NCBI RefSeq assembly: GCF_030010555.1
Contig: NZ_JASCQP010000011.1
Span: 124,001-188,000, forward strand
From: Halomonas rhizosphaerae
Lineage (GTDB): Bacteria > Pseudomonadota > Gammaproteobacteria > Pseudomonadales > Halomonadaceae
Reading direction: 5' to 3'
Length of the DNA: 64,000 bases
Position numbers and translations under genes: made by a program. This document shows, in pieces, positions 42,314 to 50,691 of the stretch. Position 1 is the first letter of the stretch; every line of letters begins with the position of its first letter. The notes under the pieces are model-generated. The model saw only the letters and a list, made by a program, of their open reading frames with translations, was not told the origin of the DNA and ran no database searches.

Positions 42314-44329
42314 TCACTTACCCCGGATCAGGTCGCGGATCAGCCGTCGCCCAGGGTGCAGGTGGTCCACCAGCGGCTGTTCCAGCGGCAGCGGCTCGTT
42401 GCAGATCTGTGATGCGAGAAGCTCCGCGCACAGCGGCGCGCTGGCCAGGCCCCGTGAGCCGTGGGCGGCGCTGATCCACAGGCCCGCATGGTGCCGGCCG
42501 GGCGTCTCGGGCACGCGGGTGGCATCCCTGGCCAGTGCTGCGTAGTCGGCCTGCCAGGCCTCGGCGTCGGGCACCGGGCCGGCATAGGGGGACTTGTCGG
42601 GACTGGCGGCGCGCAACGCGACCCGCCCCTCCAGATGACCGGGCTCGAGCTTCGCCCCCGTTTCGCGCAGGGCGGCCACGAAGGCGGGCAGGGTGGCCGT
42701 AAGCTCCGCCAGGTTGGCCGCGTGGTCGGCCTCACGAATGTCGGTGTCCGTCTCGCGGGGCGCGAAGGTGGCGCCGAAGGTGAGCCCGCCGTCCAGCGCC
42801 GGCGACACATAGCCGCCCGCACAGATGACCCGCTCGAGCTCGGGCGCCCCCCGGGGCAGAGCGAGCCGGCTGACCTGGCCGCGCACCGGCTGCAGCGGGA
42901 GCCGCGCGGTCTGGGCGAAGCGGTTGGCCAGCGTCGCGGTGGCGACCACCACCTGGTCGGCCGCCAGGCGCTCGCCGTCGGCCAGCGCCAGCGACCAGCC
43001 CTCATCAGTCGGGCTCATGCCGACCACCTCCGCGCGGCGAAGCTGGATGCCCGGCATGGCGGCGAGCCGGGCGCAGAGCGCGGCCGGCCGCACCCAGCCC
43101 GCCTGGGGGTACTCCAGTCCGCCGTGGGCGATCGGCGTGCCGGCCAGCCGCGAGGCCTCGTCTGCGGCCACGCCCCGCACCACGCCCTCCGGCAGGGGGT
43201 GGTGGGCCAGGAAGCGTGCCTGGCGGGCCTGCTCCTTCTCGCTCGTGGCCAGCTGCAGCACGCCGCAGGGCGCCCAGAGTTCCCGGTCGGGGTCGAGGGC
43301 CTCGAGCCAGCGTCGGCTGTGCAGCAGGCCGGCCAGATAGACCCGGCTCTGGGGGTTGGTGTCGGCGGCGAGCTTGACGTAGAGCGCCCCCTGGGCGTTG
43401 CCGGACCCGCCGCTGCCGGGCCCCTCGCGGTCGATCAGGGTGACCGTGACGCCGCGCCGCGCCAGGGCGGCGGCGGTGCTGGCACCGGCGATGCCGGCAC
43501 CGATCACCGCGACGTGGCGGGCGCGGCGCGGGGCCGGGGGCGAGAACCAGGGCGTGCGCTCGCGGCGGCGATCCTCGGCGGGCTCGGCGATCTCGCCGGC
43601 CAGCATCTCGCGCTTGCGCCCGAAGCCCGGCACCTTGCGCCAGCGGAAGCCGGCGGCGGCCAGGCCCCGCTTGACCACCCCGGCGCAGGTGAAGGTGGCC
43701 AGGGTCGCCCCGGGGCGCGAGCGGGCCGCCATGGCGGCGAACAGCTCGGGTCGCCACATCTCGGGGTTCTTCGCGGGGGCGAAGCCATCGAGGAACCAGG
43801 CGTCCACCCGCCCGTCGAGCAGCGCCAGCCGCTCGAGGGTGTCGCCGAGGTGCAGGTCGAGGGTGACGCGCGCGTCGAGCCACAGCCGGTGCACGCCGGC
43901 CACCGCCTCGGGCCACTGGGCGACCAGGCGCGCGGCCCGGTCGGCCAGGTCCGGCCAGGCGGACAGCGCCCGGGCCAGGTCGTCGCGACGCAGCGGGAAC
44001 TTCTCGGTGGAGACCAGGTGGAGTCTGGCGGCCGGCGGGGCATGGGCATCGAAGCAGGCCCAGGCACAGAGCATGTTGAGCCCGGTGCCGAATCCCGTCT
44101 CGCCGATCACGAAGGGGCGCGCCTCCTGCCAGCCGGCAAATCGCTCGGGCAGCCGGTTGGCGGCGATAAAGACATGCTCGGTCTCGGCGCGGCCGTCATG
44201 GCGCGAGAAGTAGACATCCTCGAAGGTCGTGGAGTGGGGCGCCTCCTCGCCGCCATCCTCCCGGTGCCATTCCAGGCGGGCGCTCTCCAGGCCGGACAGC
44301 GGGGGCAGGGCATCGGCGGCAGCGGTCAC
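42314..44329 (-). CDS. mnmC: Bifunctional tRNA 5-methylaminomethyl-2-thiouridine biosynthesis protein
   Basis: 671-residue fusion enzyme for the last steps of mnm5s2U at tRNA wobble position 34. The N-terminal SAM methyltransferase half has VIGETGFGTGLNMLCAW and VDAWFLDGFAPAKNPEMW. The C-terminal FAD oxidase half begins HVAVIGAGIAGASTAAALAR and has the FAD-domain end AAHGSRGLASAPLCAELLAS. The frame is open to 44476, but a GTG start at 44329 with GGAG upstream gives 671 residues against 668 in E. coli and starts at the conserved LPPLSGLESARLEW. A DnaA-box-like inverted repeat lies about 110-150 bp upstream. Confidence 0.94.
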   Translation of the reverse strand: MTAAADALPPLSGLESARLEWHREDGGEEAPHSTTFEDVYFSRHDGRAETEHVFIAANRLPERFAGWQEARPFVIGETGFGTGLNMLCAWACFDAHAPPAARLHLVSTEKFPLRRDDLARALSAWPDLADRAARLVAQWPEAVAGVHRLWLDARVTLDLHLGDTLERLALLDGRVDAWFLDGFAPAKNPEMWRPELFAAMAARSRPGATLATFTCAGVVKRGLAAAGFRWRKVPGFGRKREMLAGEIAEPAEDRRRERTPWFSPPAPRRARHVAVIGAGIAGASTAAALARRGVTVTLIDREGPGSGGSGNAQGALYVKLAADTNPQSRVYLAGLLHSRRWLEALDPDRELWAPCGVLQLATSEKEQARQARFLAHHPLPEGVVRGVAADEASRLAGTPIAHGGLEYPQAGWVRPAALCARLAAMPGIQLRRAEVVGMSPTDEGWSLALADGERLAADQVVVATATLANRFAQTARLPLQPVRGQVSRLALPRGAPELERVICAGGYVSPALDGGLTFGATFAPRETDTDIREADHAANLAELTATLPAFVAALRETGAKLEPGHLEGRVALRAASPDKSPYAGPVPDAEAWQADYAALARDATRVPETPGRHHAGLWISAAHGSRGLASAPLCAELLASQICNEPLPLEQPLVDHLHPGRRLIRDLIRGK

Positions 44330-44439
44330 GGCGGGGCTCCGGGGATAGGGTCGATGGGGGCTGGTCAGGATTTGATCGATCTCGCCACGGCGGCCTGCCG
44401 ACCGGGCTGGCGAAAGGCGTCCGCGGCGTTTCAACAGAC

Positions 44440-44476
44440 TTGTCCACAGCAGCTGTGGGAAACTCGCTGTGGACAA
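44440..44476. promoter_or_regulatory. Inverted pair of DnaA-box-like 9-mers
   Basis: TTGTCCACA at 44440-44448 and its reverse complement TGTGGACAA at 44468-44476 each differ from the DnaA box TTATCCACA at one position. They form a 10-bp inverted repeat with a 17-nt spacer in the gap between the YciI gene and mnmC. Confidence 0.4.
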
Positions 44477-44492
44477 CCCGGAAGGGCAGGGC

Positions 44493-44792
44493 TCAGGGCA
44501 GGACCTTCTTGAAGGGCTTCACGCTGGCCCGGGCATAGACGCCGGCGATCATGTAGGGGTCGGCATCGGCCCAGGCCTGGGCACTCTCCAGGTCCTCGAA
44601 CTCGGCGACCACCAGGCTGCCGGAGAAACCGGCTTCGCCCGGATCACTGCTGTCGATGGCGGGGTGGGGGCCGGCCAGCACCAGACGGCCCTCGTCGCGC
44701 AGCGCCTCGAGGCGGGCCACGTGGTCGGGACGGGCGGCCAGTCGCCGCTCCAGGCTGTTGTTCACATCTTCACTGATGATGGCGTAGAGCAT
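44493..44792 (-). CDS. YciI-family protein
   Basis: 99-residue small alpha/beta protein of the YciI/YCII family. It starts [17 protein letters not shown] and has the family His-Asp region ([25 protein letters not shown]). Members resemble muconolactone isomerase folds, and most have no assigned reaction. A GAGGAAG site lies upstream of the minus-strand start at 44792. It is upstream of mnmC on the same strand and divergent from the PHP gene. Confidence 0.85.
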   Translation of the reverse strand: MLYAIISEDVNNSLERRLAARPDHVARLEALRDEGRLVLAGPHPAIDSSDPGEAGFSGSLVVAEFEDLESAQAWADADPYMIAGVYARASVKPFKKVLP

Positions 44793-44913
44793 CTCGGGTC
44801 TTCCTCGGTGGTGGGCGGCTCGCGCCGCGGGTGCGACCGGCGCCCGGCATTGACCGTCACCGGTCGGGCACGCAACATGGAAGGATATTCTGACAAAGTC
44901 ACCTGCCGGCGTC

Positions 44914-45816
44914 ATGCCCATGCCAGCACTTCCCGTGCGCTTCGAGGGCGAGCCCCTCACCATCGACCTGCACATGCACTCCACGGCCTCCGACGGCGCC
45001 CTGCCGCCGGCCGAGGTGGTGGCACTGTGTCGTGCCCGGGGGCTCACCCACATGGCGCTCACCGACCATGACACCATGGACGGCATCGCGCAGGCGCAGG
45101 CGGCCGCGAGCCGCGAGGGGATCCGGCTGATTCCCGGCACCGAGCTCTCCACCCAGTGGCGCGGCATCAACATCCACGTGGTAGGGTTGCTGCCCGATGG
45201 CCCCCAGGGCGACCTGGTGGCCGGGCTCGCCGCCCAGGCACAGGCCCGGGAGCGCCGCTCGCTGAAGATCGCCGAGCGGCTCGAGAAGGTCGGGCTCACC
45301 GATGCCCTGGTGCGGGCCCGCGAGCAGGCCGGATCACCGCGCCCGCTGGGCCGGCCGGACTTCGCCCGGGCGCTGGTCGCGGCGGGGCTGGTGCCCGATA
45401 TCGGCGCTGCCTTCAAGAAGCACCTGGGCAACGGCAAGGCCGGTGACATCAAGGCCCACTGGCCCTTCCTCTCCACGGCGGTGGCCTGGATCCTCGATGC
45501 CGGCGGAGTCGCGGTGCTGGCCCATCCGCTGCGCCACGGCCTGACCCGGCGCAAGCGCGGGCTGCTGCTGGACGACTTCGCCGCCGCCGGGGGCCAGGCC
45601 GCCGAGCTGGTCAGCGGCTTCCAGAATGCCGACGTGACCCGCGACCTGGCGCGCCAGCTCCAGGAGCGCGACCTCTACGGCTCGGTGGGCAGCGACTTCC
45701 ACTTTCCCGGTGGCCACCTGGCGCCGGGCAGCATGAGCCCGGTGCCGCGTACCGCCACGCCGCCGGTGTGGACCCACCCCCGCCTGGCCGGCCTCGCCGC
45801 TCCGGCGGCCGCCTGA
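44914..45816 (+). CDS. rnm: PHP-domain 5'-3' exoribonuclease, RNase AM/YciV type
   Basis: 300-residue PHP phosphoesterase. Metal-binding motifs are in order: [36 protein letters not shown] and [10 protein letters not shown]. This architecture matches E. coli RNase AM (Rnm/YciV, formerly called TrpH), which trims the 5' ends of rRNAs. Start codons at 44914 and 44920 are both possible. Pairing with a downstream yciO-like gene is the same as in E. coli. Confidence 0.88.
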   Translation: MPMPALPVRFEGEPLTIDLHMHSTASDGALPPAEVVALCRARGLTHMALTDHDTMDGIAQAQAAASREGIRLIPGTELSTQWRGINIHVVGLLPDGPQGDLVAGLAAQAQARERRSLKIAERLEKVGLTDALVRAREQAGSPRPLGRPDFARALVAAGLVPDIGAAFKKHLGNGKAGDIKAHWPFLSTAVAWILDAGGVAVLAHPLRHGLTRRKRGLLLDDFAAAGGQAAELVSGFQNADVTRDLARQLQERDLYGSVGSDFHFPGGHLAPGSMSPVPRTATPPVWTHPRLAGLAAPAAA

Positions 45817-45880
45817 GGCCGGGATCGCGACACGCTATAGTGACAGACACCTTCCACCGGCCACCGAACAGGGAGCTCGC

Positions 45881-46504
45881 ATGAGCCAGTTCTTCCAGAT
45901 CCATCCCGATAACCCCCAGAAGCGCCTGATCGACCAGGCGACCCAGATCATCCGCGACGGCGGCGTGGTCGCCTACCCGACGGATTCCGGCTATGCCCTG
46001 GGCTGCCACCTGGGCGACAAGAAGGCCATCGAGAAGATCAAGTGGCTGCGCTCGCTGGACGACAAGCACAACTTCACCCTGGTCTGCTCCGACCTCTCCG
46101 AGATCGGCACCTACGCCAAGGTGGACAACGACGTCTTCCGCCTGCTCAAGGCCCACACCCCGGGGGCCTATACCTTCATCCTGGATGCCACCAGCGAAGT
46201 GCCGCGGCTGCTGCTGCACCCCAAGCGCCGCTCCATCGGCGTGCGCGTGCCGGACCATGCCATTACCCGGTCGCTGCTCGCCGCCCTGGGCGAGCCGCTG
46301 ATGAGTGTCACCCTGATTCCGGTCGGGGAGGAGTTGCCGATGACCGACGCCGAGGAGATTCGCGAGCGCTTCGGGGCGCACCTCGACCTGATCATCGACG
46401 GCGGCGCCTGCCACCTGGAAGCCACCAGCGTGATCGACCTGCGTGACCTGCCGCCGAAGATCGTCCGCGAGGGGCGCGGCGACATCACCCCCTTCCAGCC
46501 CTGA
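45881..46504 (+). CDS. yciO: Sua5/YciO/YrdC-family protein, YciO type
   Basis: 207-residue protein with a Sua5/YrdC fold. Motifs include GGVVAYPTDSGYALGC, the Lys-rich KIKWLRSLDDKHNFTLVC and RSIGVRVPDH. YciO members resemble TsaC, the threonylcarbamoyl-AMP synthase for tRNA t6A37, but generally do not replace it. GGGAG precedes the ATG at 45881, and TATAGT at 45836 is a possible -10. It lies downstream of rnm, as in many gammaproteobacteria. Confidence 0.88.
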   Translation: MSQFFQIHPDNPQKRLIDQATQIIRDGGVVAYPTDSGYALGCHLGDKKAIEKIKWLRSLDDKHNFTLVCSDLSEIGTYAKVDNDVFRLLKAHTPGAYTFILDATSEVPRLLLHPKRRSIGVRVPDHAITRSLLAALGEPLMSVTLIPVGEELPMTDAEEIRERFGAHLDLIIDGGACHLEATSVIDLRDLPPKIVREGRGDITPFQP

Positions 46505-46522
46505 CTCCCACCCGCCGCCGGC

Positions 46523-47455
46523 TCAGCCCGCCGGCGGCGACCCTTCATCGTCTTGCTTTTCGCCGCCGTGCTTGTGCCGCCAGACCTTGCGTTCCTCCTC
46601 CGAGAGGCGTGGGTCGGGGGTGGTCTCGTCCAGCCAGGTGCCGCACTTCAGGCAGTACTTGGCGCGTTGCTCGTGGCGTTCGTGGCCGCAGCCCGGGCAG
46701 GCCTCGTCGGAGTAGCGATCCTCGCGGATCGCGCGGATCACCTGGGCGGAGAAGACCCCGGTGGGTACCGCGATGATCGAGTAGCCCGTCAGCATCAGTA
46801 CCACCGTGATGGCCTGGCCGATCGGGGTCACCGGTACGATGTCGCCATAGCCCACCGTGGTCAGGCTGACGATTCCCCAGTAGATCGCCATGGGAATGCT
46901 GGTGAAGCCGGCCTCCCGGGGCTCGATCAGGTACATCACGGCCGCGAAGATGGTCACCAGCATGAAGATGCTGAAGAAGAACAGGAAGATCTGCCGTAGG
47001 CTGCGCTTGAGGGCATCCACCAGCAGCCGTCCCTCGCCGACGAACTGCATCAGGCGCAGCACGCGGAAGATGCGCAGGGTGCGCAGTACCCGTACCACGA
47101 CCAGGGTCTGGGCGCCGGGCAGGATCAGCGTCAGCCAGGTGGGCAGGATGGCGATCAGGTCGATGATCCCGTAGAAGCTCCTGAGGTACATCCAGGGGCG
47201 CTCGAGGCAATAGAGGCGTACCGCCAGCTCGAGGGTGAAGGCGAGGGTGAAGCCCCACTCCAGCCAGAAGAACAGGGCGCCGTAGTCGGCGCGCAGGCTC
47301 GCGATGCTCTCCAGCATCACCACCAGCACGCTGGCGAGTATCGCCACGATCAGGGCGATGTCGAAGCCCTTGGCCAGCGGGGTGTCGGACTCGAAGATGA
47401 TCTGGAAGACCCGGGTGCGCAGGCCTTCGGCGGCGGGCTTGGGTAGATGATTCAC
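46523..47455 (-). CDS. Voltage-gated potassium channel with C-terminal zinc ribbon
   Basis: 310-residue six-transmembrane ion channel. The S4 voltage sensor has Arg at every third position (R122, R125, R128, R131, R134 in VVVRVLRTLRIFRVLRLM). The selectivity filter TVGYGD is at residues 200-205. After S6 the cytoplasmic tail carries a C253-P-G-C256 ... C268-L-K-C271 zinc-ribbon motif, which is unusual for the family. It probably mediates K+ flux or membrane-potential control. It is convergent with yciO and lies downstream of the CYTH gene on the same strand. Confidence 0.9.
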   Translation of the reverse strand: MNHLPKPAAEGLRTRVFQIIFESDTPLAKGFDIALIVAILASVLVVMLESIASLRADYGALFFWLEWGFTLAFTLELAVRLYCLERPWMYLRSFYGIIDLIAILPTWLTLILPGAQTLVVVRVLRTLRIFRVLRLMQFVGEGRLLVDALKRSLRQIFLFFFSIFMLVTIFAAVMYLIEPREAGFTSIPMAIYWGIVSLTTVGYGDIVPVTPIGQAITVVLMLTGYSIIAVPTGVFSAQVIRAIREDRYSDEACPGCGHERHEQRAKYCLKCGTWLDETTPDPRLSEEERKVWRHKHGGEKQDDEGSPPAG

Positions 47456-47485
47456 GAAGTTCGTCCTTGTGGTGGTCGAGGCCGG

Positions 47486-48370
47486 TCAGGCCAGGTCGAC
47501 GTCGCCGGGCAGGCGGCGGGCCAGCCGCAGCATGCGGCGGCCGAAGGCCGGGGTCAGCCAGGCCTCGGCGTCCAGCGCCTCCGCGAGGGCGCGGGCCTCG
47601 TCGCGCAGCGCCTCATCGTCTACGGCATCATCGCCCGGTTCCGACAGGCGCTGGAAGGCCTGGCGCGCCTCGTCGCGCCAGGCCGGCCGGCCGGTATCGG
47701 CCAGCGCATCCAGCGCCACGGTGGCGCGGTGCAGCCAGGCCGCGGGGGTGATGCCCTTGGGCAGGGTCCAGCCGCCACCGAGCAGCGCCCCGCCGCGGGC
47801 CGCCTTGCTGGTGTCCGAGGGGCGCAGGGCCACCTCGTCGGCCAGCGCCTCGGCCAGCGACCATAGCGCCGCCGGCTCGCCCGCCTTGAGCTCCAGCTCC
47901 AGTTCGCGGATCGCCACCGCCTGCTCCCCCGCGCGGATCTCGCCCAGGTCCAGGGCGAGTTCCACGCTCAGGCCGTCCTCCTCCAGCCACCAGGTCTCGC
48001 GCATGAAGTCGGTGGCAAAGCGAGGCACCAGGCGCTCGAGCAGGGCCGGGTCGCGCTCGGCCAGGGGGGGCAGGGCGGCCAGCCCGGGGAGGTCGAGCCC
48101 CGGGCCCGGCACCTCCCACTCCCACTCGCCGCGGGTCGAGAGGCCGCCACCCCCCTGGCCACGGGTCTTCAAGGTCTGCAGCAGGCGGTCGCCGGCACGG
48201 CGCAGGCGCAGCGCCATGCGCGCCCGCTCCAGCTCGCCCTCGGGGGTGTCGTAGTAGGTATTGCCTAGGCGCGTGAGTGCGGGAACCAGGCCGGTCAGGC
48301 GGGGGTGGCGGCGCAGGGCCTCGGGTGCCTCGGCCCCCAGGGCCAGCTTGAGCTCGATCTCGTCTGCCAT
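47486..48370 (-). CDS. CYTH-domain protein (inorganic triphosphatase family, YgiF-like)
   Basis: 294-residue protein beginning MADEIELKLAL, the ExExK signature of CYTH triphosphate-tunnel enzymes. Further tunnel residues appear in RMALRLRRAGDRLLQTLK, LSVELALDLGEI and IRELELELKAG. The C-terminal ~100 residues are helical and may be a short CHAD-like extension; E. coli YgiF is 433 residues. Likely activity is tripolyphosphate hydrolysis. It is divergent from the phosphate-related DUF47-pit pair, a sensible context. Confidence 0.85.
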   Translation of the reverse strand: MADEIELKLALGAEAPEALRRHPRLTGLVPALTRLGNTYYDTPEGELERARMALRLRRAGDRLLQTLKTRGQGGGGLSTRGEWEWEVPGPGLDLPGLAALPPLAERDPALLERLVPRFATDFMRETWWLEEDGLSVELALDLGEIRAGEQAVAIRELELELKAGEPAALWSLAEALADEVALRPSDTSKAARGGALLGGGWTLPKGITPAAWLHRATVALDALADTGRPAWRDEARQAFQRLSEPGDDAVDDEALRDEARALAEALDAEAWLTPAFGRRMLRLARRLPGDVDLA

Positions 48371-48412
48371 CGGGGCGCCACCTCGGTTGGATGAATAATG
48401 GATGATTTTTTC

Positions 48413-48441
48413 ATGACGGTGGCGGTGTCAGTCACTATACT
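48413..48441 (+). promoter_or_regulatory. Promoter candidate for the DUF47-pit operon
   Basis: ATGACG (48413-48418), a 17-bp spacer and TATACT (48436-48441). The -10 is embedded in a GTCAGT-N6-ACTGAC inverted repeat (48428-48445), which could be an operator. Confidence 0.5.
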
Positions 48442-48474
48442 GACGCCGCCATTTTCCAGGTTCACAGATGCCCC

Positions 48475-49155
48475 ATGGTGACATCCAATCCCTTCTCCGC
48501 GATGTTCGGTCGCTCGCCATTCCATCCGCTGCTGGCCCATATCGTCAAGGCCAACGAATGTGCCGACGAGCTGCTGCCCTTCTTCGAGGCCTCCCTCGTG
48601 GGCGACTGGGACACCGCCGCCCAGCATCGCGAGACCATCACGCGCCTCGAGCACGAGGCCGACGAGCTCAAGACCGACCTGCGTCTCAACCTTCCCAATA
48701 CCATGTTCCTGCCGGTGTCGCGCTCCGACCTGCTCGACCTGATCAGCGTCCAGGACAAGATCGCCAACAAGGTTCGCGACATCACCGGCATCATGCTGGG
48801 GCGCAGGATGCAGGTGCCCCAGGAGCTTGCCCAGCCGATGCGTGACTACATGCGCACCTCGGTGGCCTGCGTGGCCCAGGCGCGCCACGCCCTGGAGGAG
48901 CTCAAGGATCTGCTCGAGTCCGGCTTCGGCCGCAACGTCTCCGACGTGATGCAGAAGATGATCCGCGAGTTGCATGTGCTCGAGCAGCAGGCCGATGGCC
49001 AGCAGGTGGCCATCCGCCGCCGGCTCTTCGAACTGGAAGACCGCCTGCCGCCGGTGGACGTGATGTTCCTCTACAAGATCATCGACTGGGTGGGCGAGCT
49101 CTCCGACCGCGCCGAGCGCGTCGGCAGCCGCCTGCAGATCATGACGGCCAATTGA
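48475..49155 (+). CDS. DUF47/TIGR00153 PhoU-like protein
   Basis: 226-residue helical PhoU-like protein (MFGRSPFHPLLAHIVKANECADELLPFF, TRLEHEADELK, DLISVQDKIANKVRDI). Members are encoded next to PiT transporters and are thought to modulate phosphate uptake, by analogy with PhoU. Conserved acidic E/D-rich helices are likely metal sites. The start is the ATG at 48475, with a weak ribosome site and an alternative GTG at 48478. A 10-bp GC hairpin (49161-49185) separates it from pit. Confidence 0.9.
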   Translation: MVTSNPFSAMFGRSPFHPLLAHIVKANECADELLPFFEASLVGDWDTAAQHRETITRLEHEADELKTDLRLNLPNTMFLPVSRSDLLDLISVQDKIANKVRDITGIMLGRRMQVPQELAQPMRDYMRTSVACVAQARHALEELKDLLESGFGRNVSDVMQKMIRELHVLEQQADGQQVAIRRRLFELEDRLPPVDVMFLYKIIDWVGELSDRAERVGSRLQIMTAN

Positions 49156-49160
49156 ACGTA

Positions 49161-49185
49161 GCGGCCCCGGCATTCCCGGGGCCGC
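49161..49185 (+). other. Intercistronic hairpin between DUF47 gene and pit
   Basis: GCGGCCCCGG and CCGGGGCCGC pair perfectly around a 5-nt loop. There is no T-tract, so partial termination, RNA processing or mRNA stabilisation is more likely than full termination. Confidence 0.5.
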
Positions 49186-49228
49186 GTCGTGTCGACCTCC
49201 TTCAGACCGCAACAAGGGAACCCTCCCT

Positions 49229-50494
49229 ATGTCGATCATTGCGCAGCACGGTGAGATCTTCATCATCCTCGCCTGTCTCTTCGGCTTCTTCATGGCCTGG
49301 GGCGTGGGGGCCAACGACGTGGCCAACGCCATGGGTACCTCGGTGGGCTCGCGGGCCATCACCATCAAGCAGGCGATCATCATCGCCGTGATCTTCGAGT
49401 TCCTCGGCGCCTGGCTGGCCGGCGGCGAGGTGACCAACACCATCCGCAAGGGCATCATCGACCCCGAGCTGTTGCAGGACGACCCCCAGCTGCTGGTCTA
49501 CGGCATGCTGGCGGCGCTGCTGGCGGCGGCGACCTGGCTACTGGTCGCCTCCATGAAGGGCTGGCCGGTCTCCACCACCCACTCCATCGTCGGCGCCATC
49601 GTCGGCTTCGCGGTGGCGGGCCTGGGGGCGGGTGCCGTGGACTGGGGCTCGGTGGGCAAGATCGCCGCCAGCTGGGTGGTCTCGCCACTGCTGGCCGGTA
49701 CCATCGCCTTCACCCTCTTCAAGTCGGTGCAGCACCTGATCTTCGAGGCACGCGACCCCTTCAGCGCCGCCAAGCGCTACGTGCCCATGTACGTCTTCCT
49801 GGTCGGCTTCGCGGTGACCATGGTGACCCTCACCAAGGGCCTCAAGCATGTCGGCCTGGACCTCGGCTTCGGTGCCAGCCTGCTGTTCTCGATCCTCGCC
49901 GGCCTGGTGGTCGCGGGGCTCGGCGTGGCCATGGAGCGTCGCGTCAAGGCGTCGAGCCGCCAGTCCGACCAGTTCGGCTTCTCCGGCGTGGAGCGCGTCT
50001 TCGGCGTGCTGATGATCTTCACCGCCTGCGCCATGGCCTTCGCCCACGGCTCCAACGACGTGGCCAACGCCGTGGGGCCGCTGGCGGCGGTGATCAGCGT
50101 GGTGCAGACCGGTGGCGAGATCGAGGGCGCGGCCCTGGTGCCCTGGTGGGTGCTGGTGCTGGGCGGCGGCGGCATCGTCGTCGGCCTGGTCACCTACGGC
50201 CACAAGGTGATCGCCACCGTGGGCACCGGCATCACCGAGCTCACCCCGAGCCGCGGCTTCGCCGCCACCCTGGCGGCCGCGGTGACCGTGGTGCTGGCCT
50301 CGGGCACCGGGCTGCCGATCTCCACCACCCATACCCTGGTCGGGGCGGTGCTGGGCGTGGGCCTGGCCCGCGGCATGGCGGCGCTCAACCTGCGGGTCAT
50401 CGGCACCATCGCCATGTCGTGGCTGATCACCCTGCCGGCCGGCGCCGGCCTCGCGATCCTCTTCTTCTTCACCTTCAAGGGCATGTTCGGCTAA
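49229..50494 (+). CDS. pit: PiT-family inorganic phosphate transporter
   Basis: 421-residue low-affinity phosphate transporter with about 10 transmembrane helices. The two PiT repeats are visible as GANDVANAMGTSVGSRAIT near the N-terminus and HGSNDVANAVGPLAAVI in the middle, together with WPVSTTHSIVGAIVGF and LPISTTHTLVGAVLG. AAGGGA precedes the ATG at 49229. Second gene of the operon with the PhoU-like protein. Four perfect 14-bp repeats and a terminator follow its stop. Confidence 0.94.
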   Translation: MSIIAQHGEIFIILACLFGFFMAWGVGANDVANAMGTSVGSRAITIKQAIIIAVIFEFLGAWLAGGEVTNTIRKGIIDPELLQDDPQLLVYGMLAALLAAATWLLVASMKGWPVSTTHSIVGAIVGFAVAGLGAGAVDWGSVGKIAASWVVSPLLAGTIAFTLFKSVQHLIFEARDPFSAAKRYVPMYVFLVGFAVTMVTLTKGLKHVGLDLGFGASLLFSILAGLVVAGLGVAMERRVKASSRQSDQFGFSGVERVFGVLMIFTACAMAFAHGSNDVANAVGPLAAVISVVQTGGEIEGAALVPWWVLVLGGGGIVVGLVTYGHKVIATVGTGITELTPSRGFAATLAAAVTVVLASGTGLPISTTHTLVGAVLGVGLARGMAALNLRVIGTIAMSWLITLPAGAGLAILFFFTFKGMFG

Positions 50495-50550
50495 GCGCCG
50501 AGCTACAAGCGCCGAGCTACAAGCGCCGAGCTACAAGCGCCGAGCTACAA
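50495..50550 (+). repeat. Four perfect 14-bp tandem repeats after pit
   Basis: The unit GCGCCGAGCTACAA occurs four times without a mismatch, beginning on the base after the pit stop codon and ending at the terminator stem. Similar degenerate 14-nt repeats follow guaB and zipA. Confidence 0.95.
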
Positions 50551-50587
50551 GCAAACCCGAAGGTCGAGGCCTTCGGGTTTGCTTTTG
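50551..50587 (+). terminator. Terminator after pit
   Basis: A 13-bp perfect stem (50551-50563/50570-50582) with a 6-nt loop is followed by TTTT. A textbook intrinsic terminator. Confidence 0.9.
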
Positions 50588-50691
50588 CGGCGGCTGATTC
50601 CATGCTGCAGCTTGCAGGTGCCGCCGTTTTCGTCGCTCTGATATAGTGGTTCTCGACTCCCCCTTCGTTCACCTGCTGCCGGAGTGCGGCC

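Noticed and set aside
42461-44512. 683-codon plus-strand frame opposite mnmC
   Set aside because: Antisense shadow; MnmC has full catalytic motifs and family length on the minus strand.
50495-50550. Tandem 14-bp repeats considered as a CRISPR array
   Set aside because: Units are contiguous without spacers, too short, and there are no cas genes in the window.
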